A DNA stretch of 64,000 nucleotides, taken from positions 2,547,730 through 2,611,729 of the forward strand of contig CAIIXF020000007.1 in the NCBI GenBank assembly GCA_903813345.2, in the 5' to 3' direction. Below, piece by piece: positions 44,858-55,759 of the stretch. Source of the stretch: Owenia fusiformis. Taxonomy: Eukaryota; Annelida; Polychaeta; Sabellida; Oweniidae. A program made the translations under genes and the position numbers. Each line of letters begins with the position of its first letter. Position 1 is the first letter of the stretch. The notes below the pieces were generated by a model. The model was given only the letters and a program-made list of their open reading frames with translations. It did not search any database and was not told where the DNA came from.

Positions 44858-45382
44858 CGCTTTTGTTACATTGACATACGTTTTCACATTAACATACCTT
44901 AGGCCATAAGAAGTAGATTCTTTGTTTTGCGTCCTGGCAAAATTCAAATCATGCAAGGGTACAAGGAAAACAAACACAAACTCAAGAAAAAACACAAACT
45001 TGTTATTGAGAAATGTATACATTTTATGGGCATAAAAAGGGATGGCATACCAATTTGCAGTGATTACAAACACATATCTATACATTTTATACAATATATT
45101 TAAACATAGCTATTATTCAAGGGTAAAAAATAAGAAAATACACAATGTATGCCAAACTAATTAATACACTGTCACTTTTGACGCACGTCAAATTATCCGC
45201 CACTTCGTCTGATTCTGATTGAACGAAATGTGATGGTACTTTCAGACCCTTGTGATTGCTACTTGGATGTGTTTGTTTTTTCTGATTTACTTAAAATCGT
45301 GCAAGCAAGGGGACGCAAAACAAAGAATCTACTTCTTATGGCCTTAGTAATATAACGGACTTTCGTCAATGTAACAAAAGCG
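44858..45382. mobile_element. MITE-like element with CGCTTTTGTTACATTGAC ends
   Basis: 525 bp. Outer inverted pair: CGCTTTTGTTACATTGAC with its complement at 45365-45382. Inner inverted pair: about 35 bp around AAGGCCATAAGAAGTAGATT (about 44899-44935 and 45311-45346). The 81-codon frame inside has no recognisable domain. Confidence 0.6.
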
Positions 45383-45389
45383 AGGGGCT

Positions 45390-48040
45390 AGACATATGAA
45401 TTTCAACTTCATTTACAAAACAAGTTCCAAATCGAAGAAAGTTAGTAAAACTAGACTATATTTTCTAGCTTTGTGCCTAATTATATATAATCTGCAACTT
45501 GGCTTATAAGTACAGGGTGGGCCAAAAAACGTCCATATTTTTGTTTTGCTACAAAATTTTTAATACTACAGACAAATGTTTGAATCATATGTCATTGGAA
45601 AGACAATTCAATTTCCAACAAAATGATGCATAACTTCTCTCACATAAATAAGCATTTGTTTCAAAATACTGTTTCGATTACCACAGGGGTCAAAATCATG
45701 ATTTACTGATTGCTGAAGACGGAATGCTAAAAACTGACCAGACAGATATAGCCCCTCTGTCAACTCTGGGGATATAAGTCTAATTATAGAAGGTCAAAGT
45801 TGTTGAGTTACGTATCAAATGAAAGCAAACTAATTTACAAATACAATATAATTGAGTTATTTTACCACTTTGATAGATATTATGGTTATATTATAGTCTA
45901 AATGATGCGGAGAAATCTGCCTCAAATGGTTAAATATTAACTCACTTCAAGACATTGTTGCTCAAAAACAAAGGATAGAAATATTTAATCTAAATAAAAA
46001 GGCTTGCAACAGAGTTATTTTGTCAATAAAGATTGGAAACAAACAATTGTCCTATAGGGGCGAGACACACTTCCCTACATAACTACTTTGGCAACCAAGC
46101 GTCCCCCTTTGGATCATGTACCAAAGCCTGTTGTAAATAAAGGAACGTATGTAAGATTAAATCACCGACATACCTTAATATTATGCTACCCAATGAAGAC
46201 TTTTGGTCGCCAAACTTATGAGTGTAACATATATCAGAGATTAATAAATTAAAATTAAGTAAAAATCAAGTTAAAAGCCAGCTTATCTGGTATTTGAGGC
46301 CTCTATTTTGATCAACAGGATTTCTACGATTAACATGATCCTCAAAATAATCAATAAGAAGGCAGTATTCCTGATTAAATACATTCGAGCATCTGTGTCC
46401 GCCATGTATACGTATCTGTATGACTCTATATCAAACGAAGCAAAAGTGAAATGCTTGGAAATGTTACATTTGATATTAACAAGAAGTCAAGACGACCCAG
46501 GATATTATATAAGTATAGGCTATGTCACGAACACACCAAACTTACTTTTCTTCTATTTTTATTTTTGTCTCATTAAAGGGCACGGCAATGAACAGGAAGT
46601 TAATAGAAGAGTCGGTATGATATGTTGCTGGTGGCACGAAACAAAAACATTTTTTCTTGGCCTTAGTAATACATTTACATGTTTTTCAATTACTCATCGG
46701 TGATGTCAAAAATGAAAATGAAATGAAAAGTGCCCTCATCGCTCTTTCTTCACATCTTTTATCTCTAGATGTAAAAAAACGTAAACATTCTGAGCTTTCA
46801 AAAACATTCTTGTCATAATCATGTTCCTTGGGTCTGGATGTGATTAAGTGGTGTTTGTTCAATAAAGCCAATTTGTTACATGAACGTAAGAAGATGAAAG
46901 CATGTATTTTCGTTAAAACATGGATCGGTATAGAATTAGGCAACCAAAGCTAGAATTGATACATCATTTGCCCCAGGTCTGGCAAAAACATTGAAAATAG
47001 GAAAGTGAAATGACGGACCCCAAAACAGTAATGCCATAAAATAAAAGATATACTAGTAATTCACTTAACTTTCCAACTTGGTGACGAAAGCGTTAATTTA
47101 CCAACCGTGTATGCACCTGCCACTGTACCGATCAGATTTGGGAGTATTGTGCTCTGCTTCAACCATTATAGCGGTCGCATCTTTGAAACGAATATCATGA
47201 ACACCGCAGTCGATGGATAAGTGGAAAATCATGGAAGCAAAATTAAACAAATGATACTGACGATTTTTTCCTTAAATAAAAAAAATTGCCAATGGTATAA
47301 AATTTCTTAAACACTAACGTTTAACCAATACTGTATTGTAAAATGTACGTTCATGTTACTGTATTGTTATTGTTTTTGCAATTGCTTTAACATGTCTTTT
47401 CTTTGAAATAAAAAAAAATAAAAAAAATGAAATAGAAAAAATAAAAATAATTCATGACAAAAAGTATGTCATATCCACTAGTCCATCCACTTTGGCCCAT
47501 TGGCAGAACCAAGGTTACCACTATCGCTTGACCCCGGGTCCGATTTCCGGTTCAGATTTTGATTGTGCGTTGTGTAATTCTGGTTTGACTGAGTGGTTCA
47601 CAACTCGTATAAAAGGCTGTGGTGTAGTTGTATGTGCGCCGAATTCGGTGCGCCTAAAAGAACGTAGGGCTCCTCCAAGGAGGGGTTCTGGCTCTGTCTT
47701 TGAGTGTAAATACGTAAAATACGGAAATATACCAATGAGGTATTGCTTGCCAAAATATGGCGGTAAACCAAAATGCAAAACAAAAAAACTCCGATGCAAT
47801 GCTTTCTTCCACTCTTATTCTGCCGTTGCATTTTAGCAATGTTTTGTCCCGGGTGTTTTGATGACAATGTAAACATAAAAGCCAGACCTTTTGTAGTTGT
47901 GTAATCACACTGATGTATTTGTTGTAATGGTGTGATGGTTCTATATTTGATTTGATCATCAGCTGGTTCCATTTTGACCAATATCTGCAAAGCACGTTTA
48001 AAATGTAAACGTGTTTATGGTTCCACATATAAAAACAAAA
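45390..48040. other. Stretch without confirmed genes
   Basis: Contains the left mariner-like end at 45512 (see the element at 45512-53248) and a possible SINE head at 47490. Frames at 46308-46703 and several overlapping ones at 47492-48028 show no domain; the mutual overlap on both strands suggests chance. Confidence 0.4.
47490..47560 (+). mobile_element. Possible tRNA-derived SINE head
   Basis: A-box-like TTGGCCCATTGGCAG (about 47492-47506) and B-box-like GGGTCCGATTTCCGG (about 47536-47550) at tRNA-like spacing. No full cloverleaf. The downstream extent is unknown. Confidence 0.35.
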
Positions 48041-48044
48041 GTCA

Positions 48045-48145
48045 AATGATTACTATGCTTTTATTCGCGAATGCAACTAGCGGCTGTCAATCCGGTAGCC
48101 GACAGCCGTTTGTTGCATTCGCGAATACAAGCTTAATCATTGAAA
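48045..48145. repeat. Hairpin with TATTCGCGAATGCAAC arms
   Basis: TATTCGCGAATGCAACTAGC..CTGTC pairs with GACAGCCGTT..GCATTCGCGAATA around a 12-bp loop; weaker pairing extends outward to AATGATTA. Stem about 45 bp. Either a foldback element or a structured RNA if transcribed. Confidence 0.6.
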
Positions 48146-48173
48146 ATGGTACGTGTAGGGATCTGTGTATTCC

Positions 48174-48994
48174 CACAGGCTGGTATCGAAATATTTGTCC
48201 GCTGTGACGGAGCATGCTATTTTTCATAAAAACATTAAGAATACTTCACGATTCATTTTTTTAACTCATATGTTTCGTTATACCATACAAAATTACTTAC
48301 TCCATGCAATGGATATATCATTTGCGGGTAACTTTCACTTCTGTTTGAAGTCCAATTACGCTGGGAAGAAAAGCTATTGAAAATGGCGCCGGAGTATCAT
48401 ACTTCAAAATGTACCATTTCTTGTTTAACTTTCTAATGGCACGATATAGTGACACGATAATATTTACACATGGTTTCATCATAACTATGAAGGTATAAAT
48501 GAGATGTTGATGTATTTGGTCTTTTTAAGTCTTTTATAAAAAATAGTGTTTAATTTTTTTGTCCGCTGTGACGGAGCAGTTGCAAATGTGAACTGTGAAA
48601 ATGCTCCGTCACAGCGGACAAAATATATTAATATTATTTTTTATAAAAAAAATTAAGAAGACCCAATGCATTAATATCTCATTAATACATTCAGAGATAT
48701 GCTGAAAACATATGTTAATATTATCGTGTCACTATATCATGCCATTAAAAAGTGGTACATTTTAGAGTTTGATACTCTGGCGCCGTTTTCAATAGATTTT
48801 ACTCCTAGCGTTATTGGACTTCAAACAGAAGTGAAGGTTACACGCAAATGATATATCCATTGCATGGAGTAAGTAATTATCTTTGATATAACGAAACATA
48901 TGAGTTAAAAAATAAATCGTGAAGCATTCTTAGTGTTTTTATGAAAAATAGCATGCTCCGTCACAGCGGACAAATCTTTCGATACCAGCCTGTG
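48174..48994. mobile_element. Foldback element with ATTCC duplication and four TCCGCTGTGACGGAGCA boxes
   Basis: 821 bp, almost a full palindrome centred near 48584. The ends are CACAGGCTGGTATCGAAA and its inverse, with ATTCC outside both (48169-48173 and 48995-48999). The box TTTGTCCGCTGTGACGGAGC stands at each outer end (48197 and 48972, inverted) and on each side of the centre (about 48560 and 48605, inverted). The arms diverge more than those of the 17-kb palindrome. No domain-bearing ORF. Confidence 0.72.
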
Positions 48995-48995
48995 A

Positions 48996-50200
48996 TTCCA
49001 ATTAATTAAAAGCCGTTTTCCTATTAGGTCAATTGTATAGTTTCTAAATAGCTGAATAACGCTGACATAATAGATGTCACCCTTGTTTGTCTTTGATTTT
49101 CTTGGGCCACACCTCCATTCAGTTCAATGCTAGAAACTTGCAATAGTCACTTAATTTCATGATTTGTCAAAAAGTGTTGGTTGAATCTGTCTGAAACTCG
49201 AATGGCATACTATCGGATGATACTGTTACTGTACATATTGTGATTAAACATGAAAATGTTGTTTGTCATACGAATAAGCCAAGGTTTTAATAAATCTTAG
49301 CATTGTACCAATGGAGATTTGGCCCAATTTTTTTTAAATGTCATGGAAAATGATTTAAATGACATAACTGTGTAAATCAAACTTATTATTGGAGAAAACT
49401 TGTCACTGAATTCAAATATGCTATCAAAAATAAAGAAAAGGAAGGCATTAGAGGTAAAAAGTGCAAATCTCTAAAAATTACTTAAAGATTCTTGTAATCT
49501 GGATTTGAAGTTGGGTATATTTTTTGTGGACACTCTGTATAATATACTACACCTTGTTTCGGGATAAATATGTCGTCATCTTAACGAGTTAATTTAGAAC
49601 CATCAAGGGGACAATAAAGGAAATCCCCATCCAATGAAAGGTTACCAATGTATATTAAATTCACAATTTGCATGTCAACAGGTTGAAACTTATGATCTAT
49701 ATGTAAGTCTATGCAATGGCAACTTATAAAGAACATCGCGTGCTGATGTCCTATAGACGTACGTTCGTAAGTGGCTAATTGAAGGACAGTGTTCCCTTAT
49801 GAGAACATTGACATTTATTGAGATTTATATCGATTGTATATCCTCCAATATAAAATGGTTTATTTTTATTAATTTGTAATTAAAACAGTTACATTTATTT
49901 CTTTTGAAGGTCAATACCAGGTTAATATGTTGAGTGGATTAGGTCCATAAAAACATTACTTAGAACTGTTATAACGAGAAAATATCAAATTTTACCTATT
50001 ATCAATTCTGCAGCTCTGCGGAAAGAATTAATATCAACTTCATGTTCATCGAGAAATCAAGTTTGAAACTAAGAAAATTATCTGTTATGAATTTTGGAAA
50101 TAAGACTTTCCGTTGGTAACAAGTCACTCATATACTAGTATATCAATGTGGCATACCCATAACAAAGTGCATATTACGTGGCAACGAGGCGTGTTTATTA
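48996..50200. other. Stretch without recognised genes
   Basis: AT-rich DNA with no coding frame; includes the weak mariner-like end near 49520-49540. Confidence 0.4.
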
Positions 50201-50204
50201 ATGT

Positions 50205-50470
50205 GACATTTGTTCTTGAAAGAAATATTTCACTGTGACATTTGAGTCACTCAATTGTGACAGTTAACGTCTTTGTTAATGAGGAGCATTGATAACTGTG
50301 ACAATCCGTTTTGCTGACACACACTTTAATGTGACATTCCGTTTAGCAGGCACATGCTTCAGTGTCACATCCCGTTTGGTAGGCATACACATCAATGTCA
50401 CATTCCGTTTGGCATGTACGAACTTCAATGTCACACTCCGTTTGGCATGCACTTGTGAAGCTCAAAGTGT
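50205..50470 (+). repeat. Diverged forerunner units of the 33-bp minisatellite
   Basis: Imperfect units with AATGTGACATTCCGTTT, AGTGTCACATCCCGTTT and CACACTCCGTTTGGCATG, about 33 bp apart. More diverged than the main array. The 74-codon frame here is a repeat artefact. Confidence 0.7.
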
Positions 50471-50849
50471 TCTTGCCTACCCAAGTAATCCGACTCCTGC
50501 CGAAATATTCTGACTTGACCCAGGTGTTCGTGGTTTACTCATGTTATCAAATACACTAGATACGTTGATTTTCAGTTTTCAATTCAATTTTATGTTTCTT
50601 CCTTAGATAACTATTGAAATTAAGTTATTTAAACCATTTATAACGATACGTGTATGTTGCTGCCTCATACACAAAATGTCTTCCATTTATTTATAATTCA
50701 ACAGTGTGCCCGTTGAGGAGTGTTAGATCGCCGGATGTTCGATTTTTGCACCCTTGGAAAACTCATGAGCAATATAATACTTAGGCTTTCAGAATAGTTG
50801 GGCAAAAGTCAGAACACTCGAGTAGCCCAGAACAGCTAGACTTACACAT

Positions 50850-52500
50850 TTGTACTTCAATGTGAAATTCCGTTTTGCATGTACATACTTCAATGTGACA
50901 TTCTGTTTGGCATGTACATACTTCAATGTGACATTCTGTTTGGCATGTACATACTTCAATGTGACATTCTGTTTGGCATGTACGTGCTTCAATGTGACAT
51001 TTTGTTTGGCATGTACGTACTTGTGACATTCTGTTTGGTATGTACGTACTTCAATGTGACATTCTGTTTGGCATGTACGTACTTCAATGTGACATTCTGT
51101 TTGGCATGTACGTACTTCAATGTGACATTCTGTTTGGCATGTACGTACTTCAATGTGACATTCTGTTTGGCATGCGCATACTTAAATGTGACATTCCGTT
51201 TAGCATGTACGTTCTTCAATGTGACATTGTGTTAGGCATGTACGTACTTCAATGTGACATTCTGTTTGGCATGTACGTACTTCAATGTGACATTCTGTTT
51301 GGCATGTACGTACTTCAATGTGACATTCTGTTTGGCATGTACGTACTTCAATGTGACATTCTGTTTGGCATGTACGTACTTCAATGTGACATTCTGTTTG
51401 GCATGTACGAACTTCAATGTGACATTCTGTTTGGCATGTACGTACTTCAATGTGACATTCTGTTTGGCATGTACGTACTTCAATGTGACATTCTGTTAGG
51501 CATGTACGTACTTCAATGTGACATTCTGTTTGGCATGTACGTACTTCAATGTGACATTCTGTTTGGCATGTATGTACTTCAATGTGACATTCTGTTAGGC
51601 ATGTACGTACTTCAATATGACATTCTGTTTGGCATGTACGTACTTCAATGTGACATTCTGTTTGGCATGTACGTACTTCAATGTGACATTCTGTTAGGCA
51701 TGTACGTACTTCAATGTGACATTCTGTTTGGCATGTACGAACTTCAATGTGACATTCTGTTTGGCATGTACGTACTTCAATGTGACATTCTGTTTGGCAT
51801 GTACGTACTTCAATGTGACATTCTGTTAGGCATGTACGTACTTCAATGTGACATTCTGTTTGGCATGCGCATACTTAAATGTGACATTCCGTTTAGCATG
51901 TACGTTCTTCAATGTGACATTGTGTTAGGCATGTACGTACTTCAATGTGACATTCTGTTTGGCATGTACGTACTTCAATGTGACATTCTGTTTGGCATGT
52001 ACGTACTTCAATGTGACATTCTGTTTGGCATGTACGTACTTCAATGTGACATTCTGTTTGGCATGTACGTACTTCAATGTGACATTCTGTTTGGCATGTA
52101 TGTACTTCAATGTGACATTCTGTTTGGCATGTACGTACTTCAATGTGACATTCTGTTTGGCATGTACGTACTTCAATGTGACATTCTGTTAGGCATGTAC
52201 GTACTTCAATGTGACATTCTGTTTGGCATGTACGAACTTCAATGTGACATTCTGTTTGGCATGTACGTACTTCAATGTGACATTCTGTTTGGCATGTACG
52301 TACTTCAATGTGACATTCTGTTAGGCATGTACGTACTTCAATGTGACATTCTGTTTGGCATGTACGTACTTCAATGTGACATTCTGTTTGGCATGTATGT
52401 ACTTCAATGTGACATTCTGTTAGGCATGTACGTACTTCAATGTGACATTCTGTTTGGCATGTACGTACTTCAATGTGACATTCCGTTCGGCAGATATACT
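50850..52500 (+). repeat. 33-bp minisatellite, about 50 copies
   Basis: Units of 33 bp, beginning GTACGTACTTCAATGTGACA and ending TTCTGTTTGGCAT. A higher-order period of 693 bp (21 units) is visible from the marker variant CATGCGCATACTTAAATG at 51171 and 51864. One unit near 51020 has lost a few bases. Since 33 is divisible by 3, several frames on both strands stay open, the longest 489 codons (51040-52509) of an 11-residue repeat. That is arithmetic, not evidence of a gene, although an 11-residue repeat protein cannot be excluded by sequence alone. Confidence 0.92.
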
Positions 52501-52599
52501 CCATCTTAATTCCCAAGGTTTCAGATGATCCATCTTCACGTGTGACAACCAACTTGGGAGTCGAAGATAGGCATACACTTCAGTGGGACATTCCATTTG

Positions 52600-55500
52600 A
52601 TAATATTCTTCAAATATCAGTATTCAAAGCAATATTAGTGTCTGTTATTGCCAACTTGAACAATTTGTAAACAAATTCAATGCCAAAGAATTATCAAGTC
52701 TCGTAGATTATTGCCAAATGATTGTAAACGAATCCTTATAAAAGTTGTTGACAATAAATAGACGCATGTAATGAATTTATTGGCCGTTAACATTTATTTT
52801 TGTCTTTTCCACTAAATTGTATCAAAGAGGGAAACACCCAGAATTCATATCTATGGACCTATACAACTCCATACTCCATTCACCCTCTGCACACCATGTG
52901 GTAGAAGAGGGAGGCTCATCGTTGAACTCTGGGGTATTCCCCATATCGATCGATGACAGAAAAGCCCCTTACATCAATGAACAATTACAAATAAATATAG
53001 TTCTATTTGAAATTAGATTAAACTGTCAGTTCAGTGTGTTTTAGTGAAAATGTGAAAATAAAGAATATCGATGTTGCACTCTGGGAGCCAATCCTCCTTG
53101 TAATAGTCAATGACTTAAAATATCAACATACATCCACAAATGTTGTAACCTTTGTACTCATTAATTATTTTTCATGACATTTGGTTCATATGCACTCTTT
53201 TAAATAGAATATATTTGAACGTCCGATTTTTTGGCCCACCCTGTATTTGATTAAAACAATTCAAAACAAAACTAGAAAACATGGAATAAAGTTATATATC
53301 TTGTGGGAAATCCACAATTGAACGTAGGCTTCGGTTTCACTGATTAGGGTGTATTAACGTAAAATGTGGGATACGGTAACCAGTAGTTACGTGTTATTCA
53401 TTCCGAGTGGAAGCTTCCCCGAGCGCAAAGGTTGGCTAAAAATTAACGCGAATCTCACTTTTAAGAAGCGAAGTCGAACAAATGGAAGTGGTAAGTGCAA
53501 GCTGTCATGCGCGTTGGAATGTGGAGTTTTTAACAATAATGGTAATGTGAAACGAATAATATTTCAACGAATTGATTCGGTATTTGAACCTTTTATGGAA
53601 AACAATCAATTTATTTGTTGAGTAAAGGTGAAAAGGAAGGTTTGATTATTTATGACGTTGAACATCCAGATTGGATGGACTTATCCAAAGGTATTGCTTT
53701 TTCCTGTCACTTATCTTGAAGTATCACCCTTACTTAGATCGCTCTTCCTTCTAGCGGCAATTTGTCTACAGCATTGTCGTGTTTTGATATAATTCCATCT
53801 CCTAGTACCCAAGGGTTTACACGATGTTAAACTCATCGCATGAGGATTATTTAGTTTCTACAAAAGCAGATCATTACGTTATCAGGATTTCAATAAGAGT
53901 TCTTTTCAACTTTCATCAGCTTTTATATTAATGGAGACAAATTCCGTGACTAAACAAGGATTTCTTTACTTCAGTTGTCTATTCCGACTCAATTTTTCAC
54001 ATAACTAAAACAATTTAATAGTTAATTAAAGATAAATAAACAGAATGTATCATAATATGTTGTTATATTTTATATAGTTAAATACAAAGTAATGTTTCAT
54101 TCAATGATATTGTACCAAACCCTGCACGCATTATCCCTGAAATACAATCAGTTTAGTAAATGAGTAGGTCATGTGTGGGGAGCGTAAATTACAAACAAGC
54201 TCATATAGTACCCCACACACTAATTAGTCACAACTGTCGTTTCGAGAAATGCATTTAGATGGTGATAGACTGCATAATGTATATAACTACTGTTGATTAA
54301 TCAAGTTTTATGGACACAAACGCAATCTTTCTGACGTCTCCGAGAAATAGCACATCCTGATTGGTCAGTTTTCTCACCATCATTCCCTTTTCTTGTGGTT
54401 GTGTGCGGAACTGAAGCAGAAATAAAAAAAAGTGTATGGATAGTCGGAAAAGCAATTTACTACCTAATTTAGAGCTTATTTAAGGGTATTAACAAACTGT
54501 TGTTTTAATATGATTGCAGCAGTAAGTTTAATTCAACCGCAAAATAGTCACTTTCATTCTTAGGATATTATGCATGCCAAACGTCGACACTTTGCACTTT
54601 TCGATGTTCTGTGTCTTGCTTGTTTCTGTTCACTCTCATTCCTGCCATTCATCATTTCTCATTGACACCCTCCCTTCCTTGCATCCTTCATATCTTCCTT
54701 GCATGTCCTATATTTTCATTACATCCACATTTCCCTCCAGGCTCCTATAACCTCGCCCCCTCAATCCTTACCTCTTCAAAACTTGTCAGATTCGTTCTGG
54801 TAAATTATATAAAAATACCAATTCAAATCATTGGCTTTCTGAAAAATAAAATGTTTTAACCATTGTATAATTAATACCACATATAAATGATTTAATTGAA
54901 GCAAGTTCTTTTAACATCCCTTCCCTCCTCCCCTCTCCAGGTCATTATGCGGGCAATAGGAAAGTATGAATCGTTAACAAAAACCTGGCAAAATTTTAAC
55001 GTTATTTGAGTTGGATAATCTCAAGAACTGAACATAGGTGAATTTAAAGTTCCTTGGAAGAAATGTTGAAGTATGGGCGAATACAATTGAAAAAAAGAAA
55101 GAGTCCTCAATTCCAAAACGTATTTCAAACTTATCTTATTACATAAGTCATTATTTGTAAACTGGCTGTCGTATAAATCATTAAACATTCGCTAAGGATT
55201 TAGAGGATATAGCTACACTGTAAGATGCAGGCCCATCAGATAATTTTCATCCATCGGAGAGCGGTTTTTACTAGAATGAAAAAACTTTTCTGCAACATAA
55301 ATTTAGAATTTTTTTTCAATTAATTTTTGGACCGCGAGGGATGGCCCACTTCTCAAGAAAATTTTACTAAAATACTATTTGGTGATTTCGGAATAGTGTA
55401 TGAGTCAAAAAAGAAATAAAAAAAATCTTTTTAAAACTATTTCAAAATTATTTTTTTCAAAACGCACCCCTCCCCCATCTTACGGACCTGAGATGATGTC
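52600..55500. other. Stretch without confirmed genes
   Basis: Contains one more diverged 33-bp unit (about 52569-52600) and the right mariner-like end at 53230-53248. Frames at 52817-53044, 53364-53621 and 54611-54859 have no recognised domain and no clear splice sites. Confidence 0.4.
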
Positions 55501-55525
55501 ACTGTAAATTATGCTTTTGTTACAG

Positions 55526-55754
55526 ATCCTTGGCATCGAGGTTCCCGTTAGAAAAGAACTGAGAAGCTCACATTCGTCACACCTGCTGAACGCTGAGGAA
55601 ACGCTAGCAATGAGGGAGAAAAGGATGGCTGAGGAGGAAAATGAAGACGATGATGTCTTCTACGGTCTACCTCCGGAACTGAAAGAACAAATTAAAGCCC
55701 ATCCAGATATTGAATGCGAGATTCGATTTAAACTGCAGCCATATCCGAGTACAG
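55526..55754 (+). CDS. Probable internal exon of an unidentified host gene
   Basis: 229 bp in an open frame, between an acceptor-like site (a T-rich stretch ending TGTTACAG at 55525) and a strong donor (ACAG then GTGAGT at 55755). It encodes about 76 residues: a hydrophobic start with EVPVRKEL, a Glu-rich acidic helix (about residues 28-45, with EEENEDDD), then GLPPELKEQIKAHPDIECEI and a PYPS end. Codon use and amino-acid balance look like real protein, unlike any other non-mobile frame here. Phase is 0 at the start and 1 at the end. I do not recognise the protein. No partner exon was found in the window, which fits the long introns of a repeat-rich genome. Confidence 0.6.
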
Positions 55755-55759
55755 GTGAG

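Larger units (their letters stand above)
45512..53248. mobile_element. Region bounded by mariner-like inverted ends, uncertain unit
   Basis: TACAGGGTGGGCCAAAAAA at the left (45512-45530) matches the right end inverted (53230-53248), 19 of 19, each with the TA expected for Tc1/mariner insertion. The span of 7.7 kb with no transposase is unusually long for a mariner derivative. A diverged third end (inverse of TACAGAGTGTCCACAAAAAA) lies at about 49520-49540, so these may be ends of separate elements. Confidence 0.35.

Noticed and set aside
47492-48028. Overlapping ORFs of 92-130 codons on both strands
   Set aside because: No domain, and simultaneous openness in several frames points to chance in a slightly GC-richer patch.
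51040-52509. 489-codon ORF of MYVLQCDILFG repeats
   Set aside because: Follows from a 33-bp tandem repeat divisible by three; comparable frames are open on the other strand, and no start or promoter context stands out.
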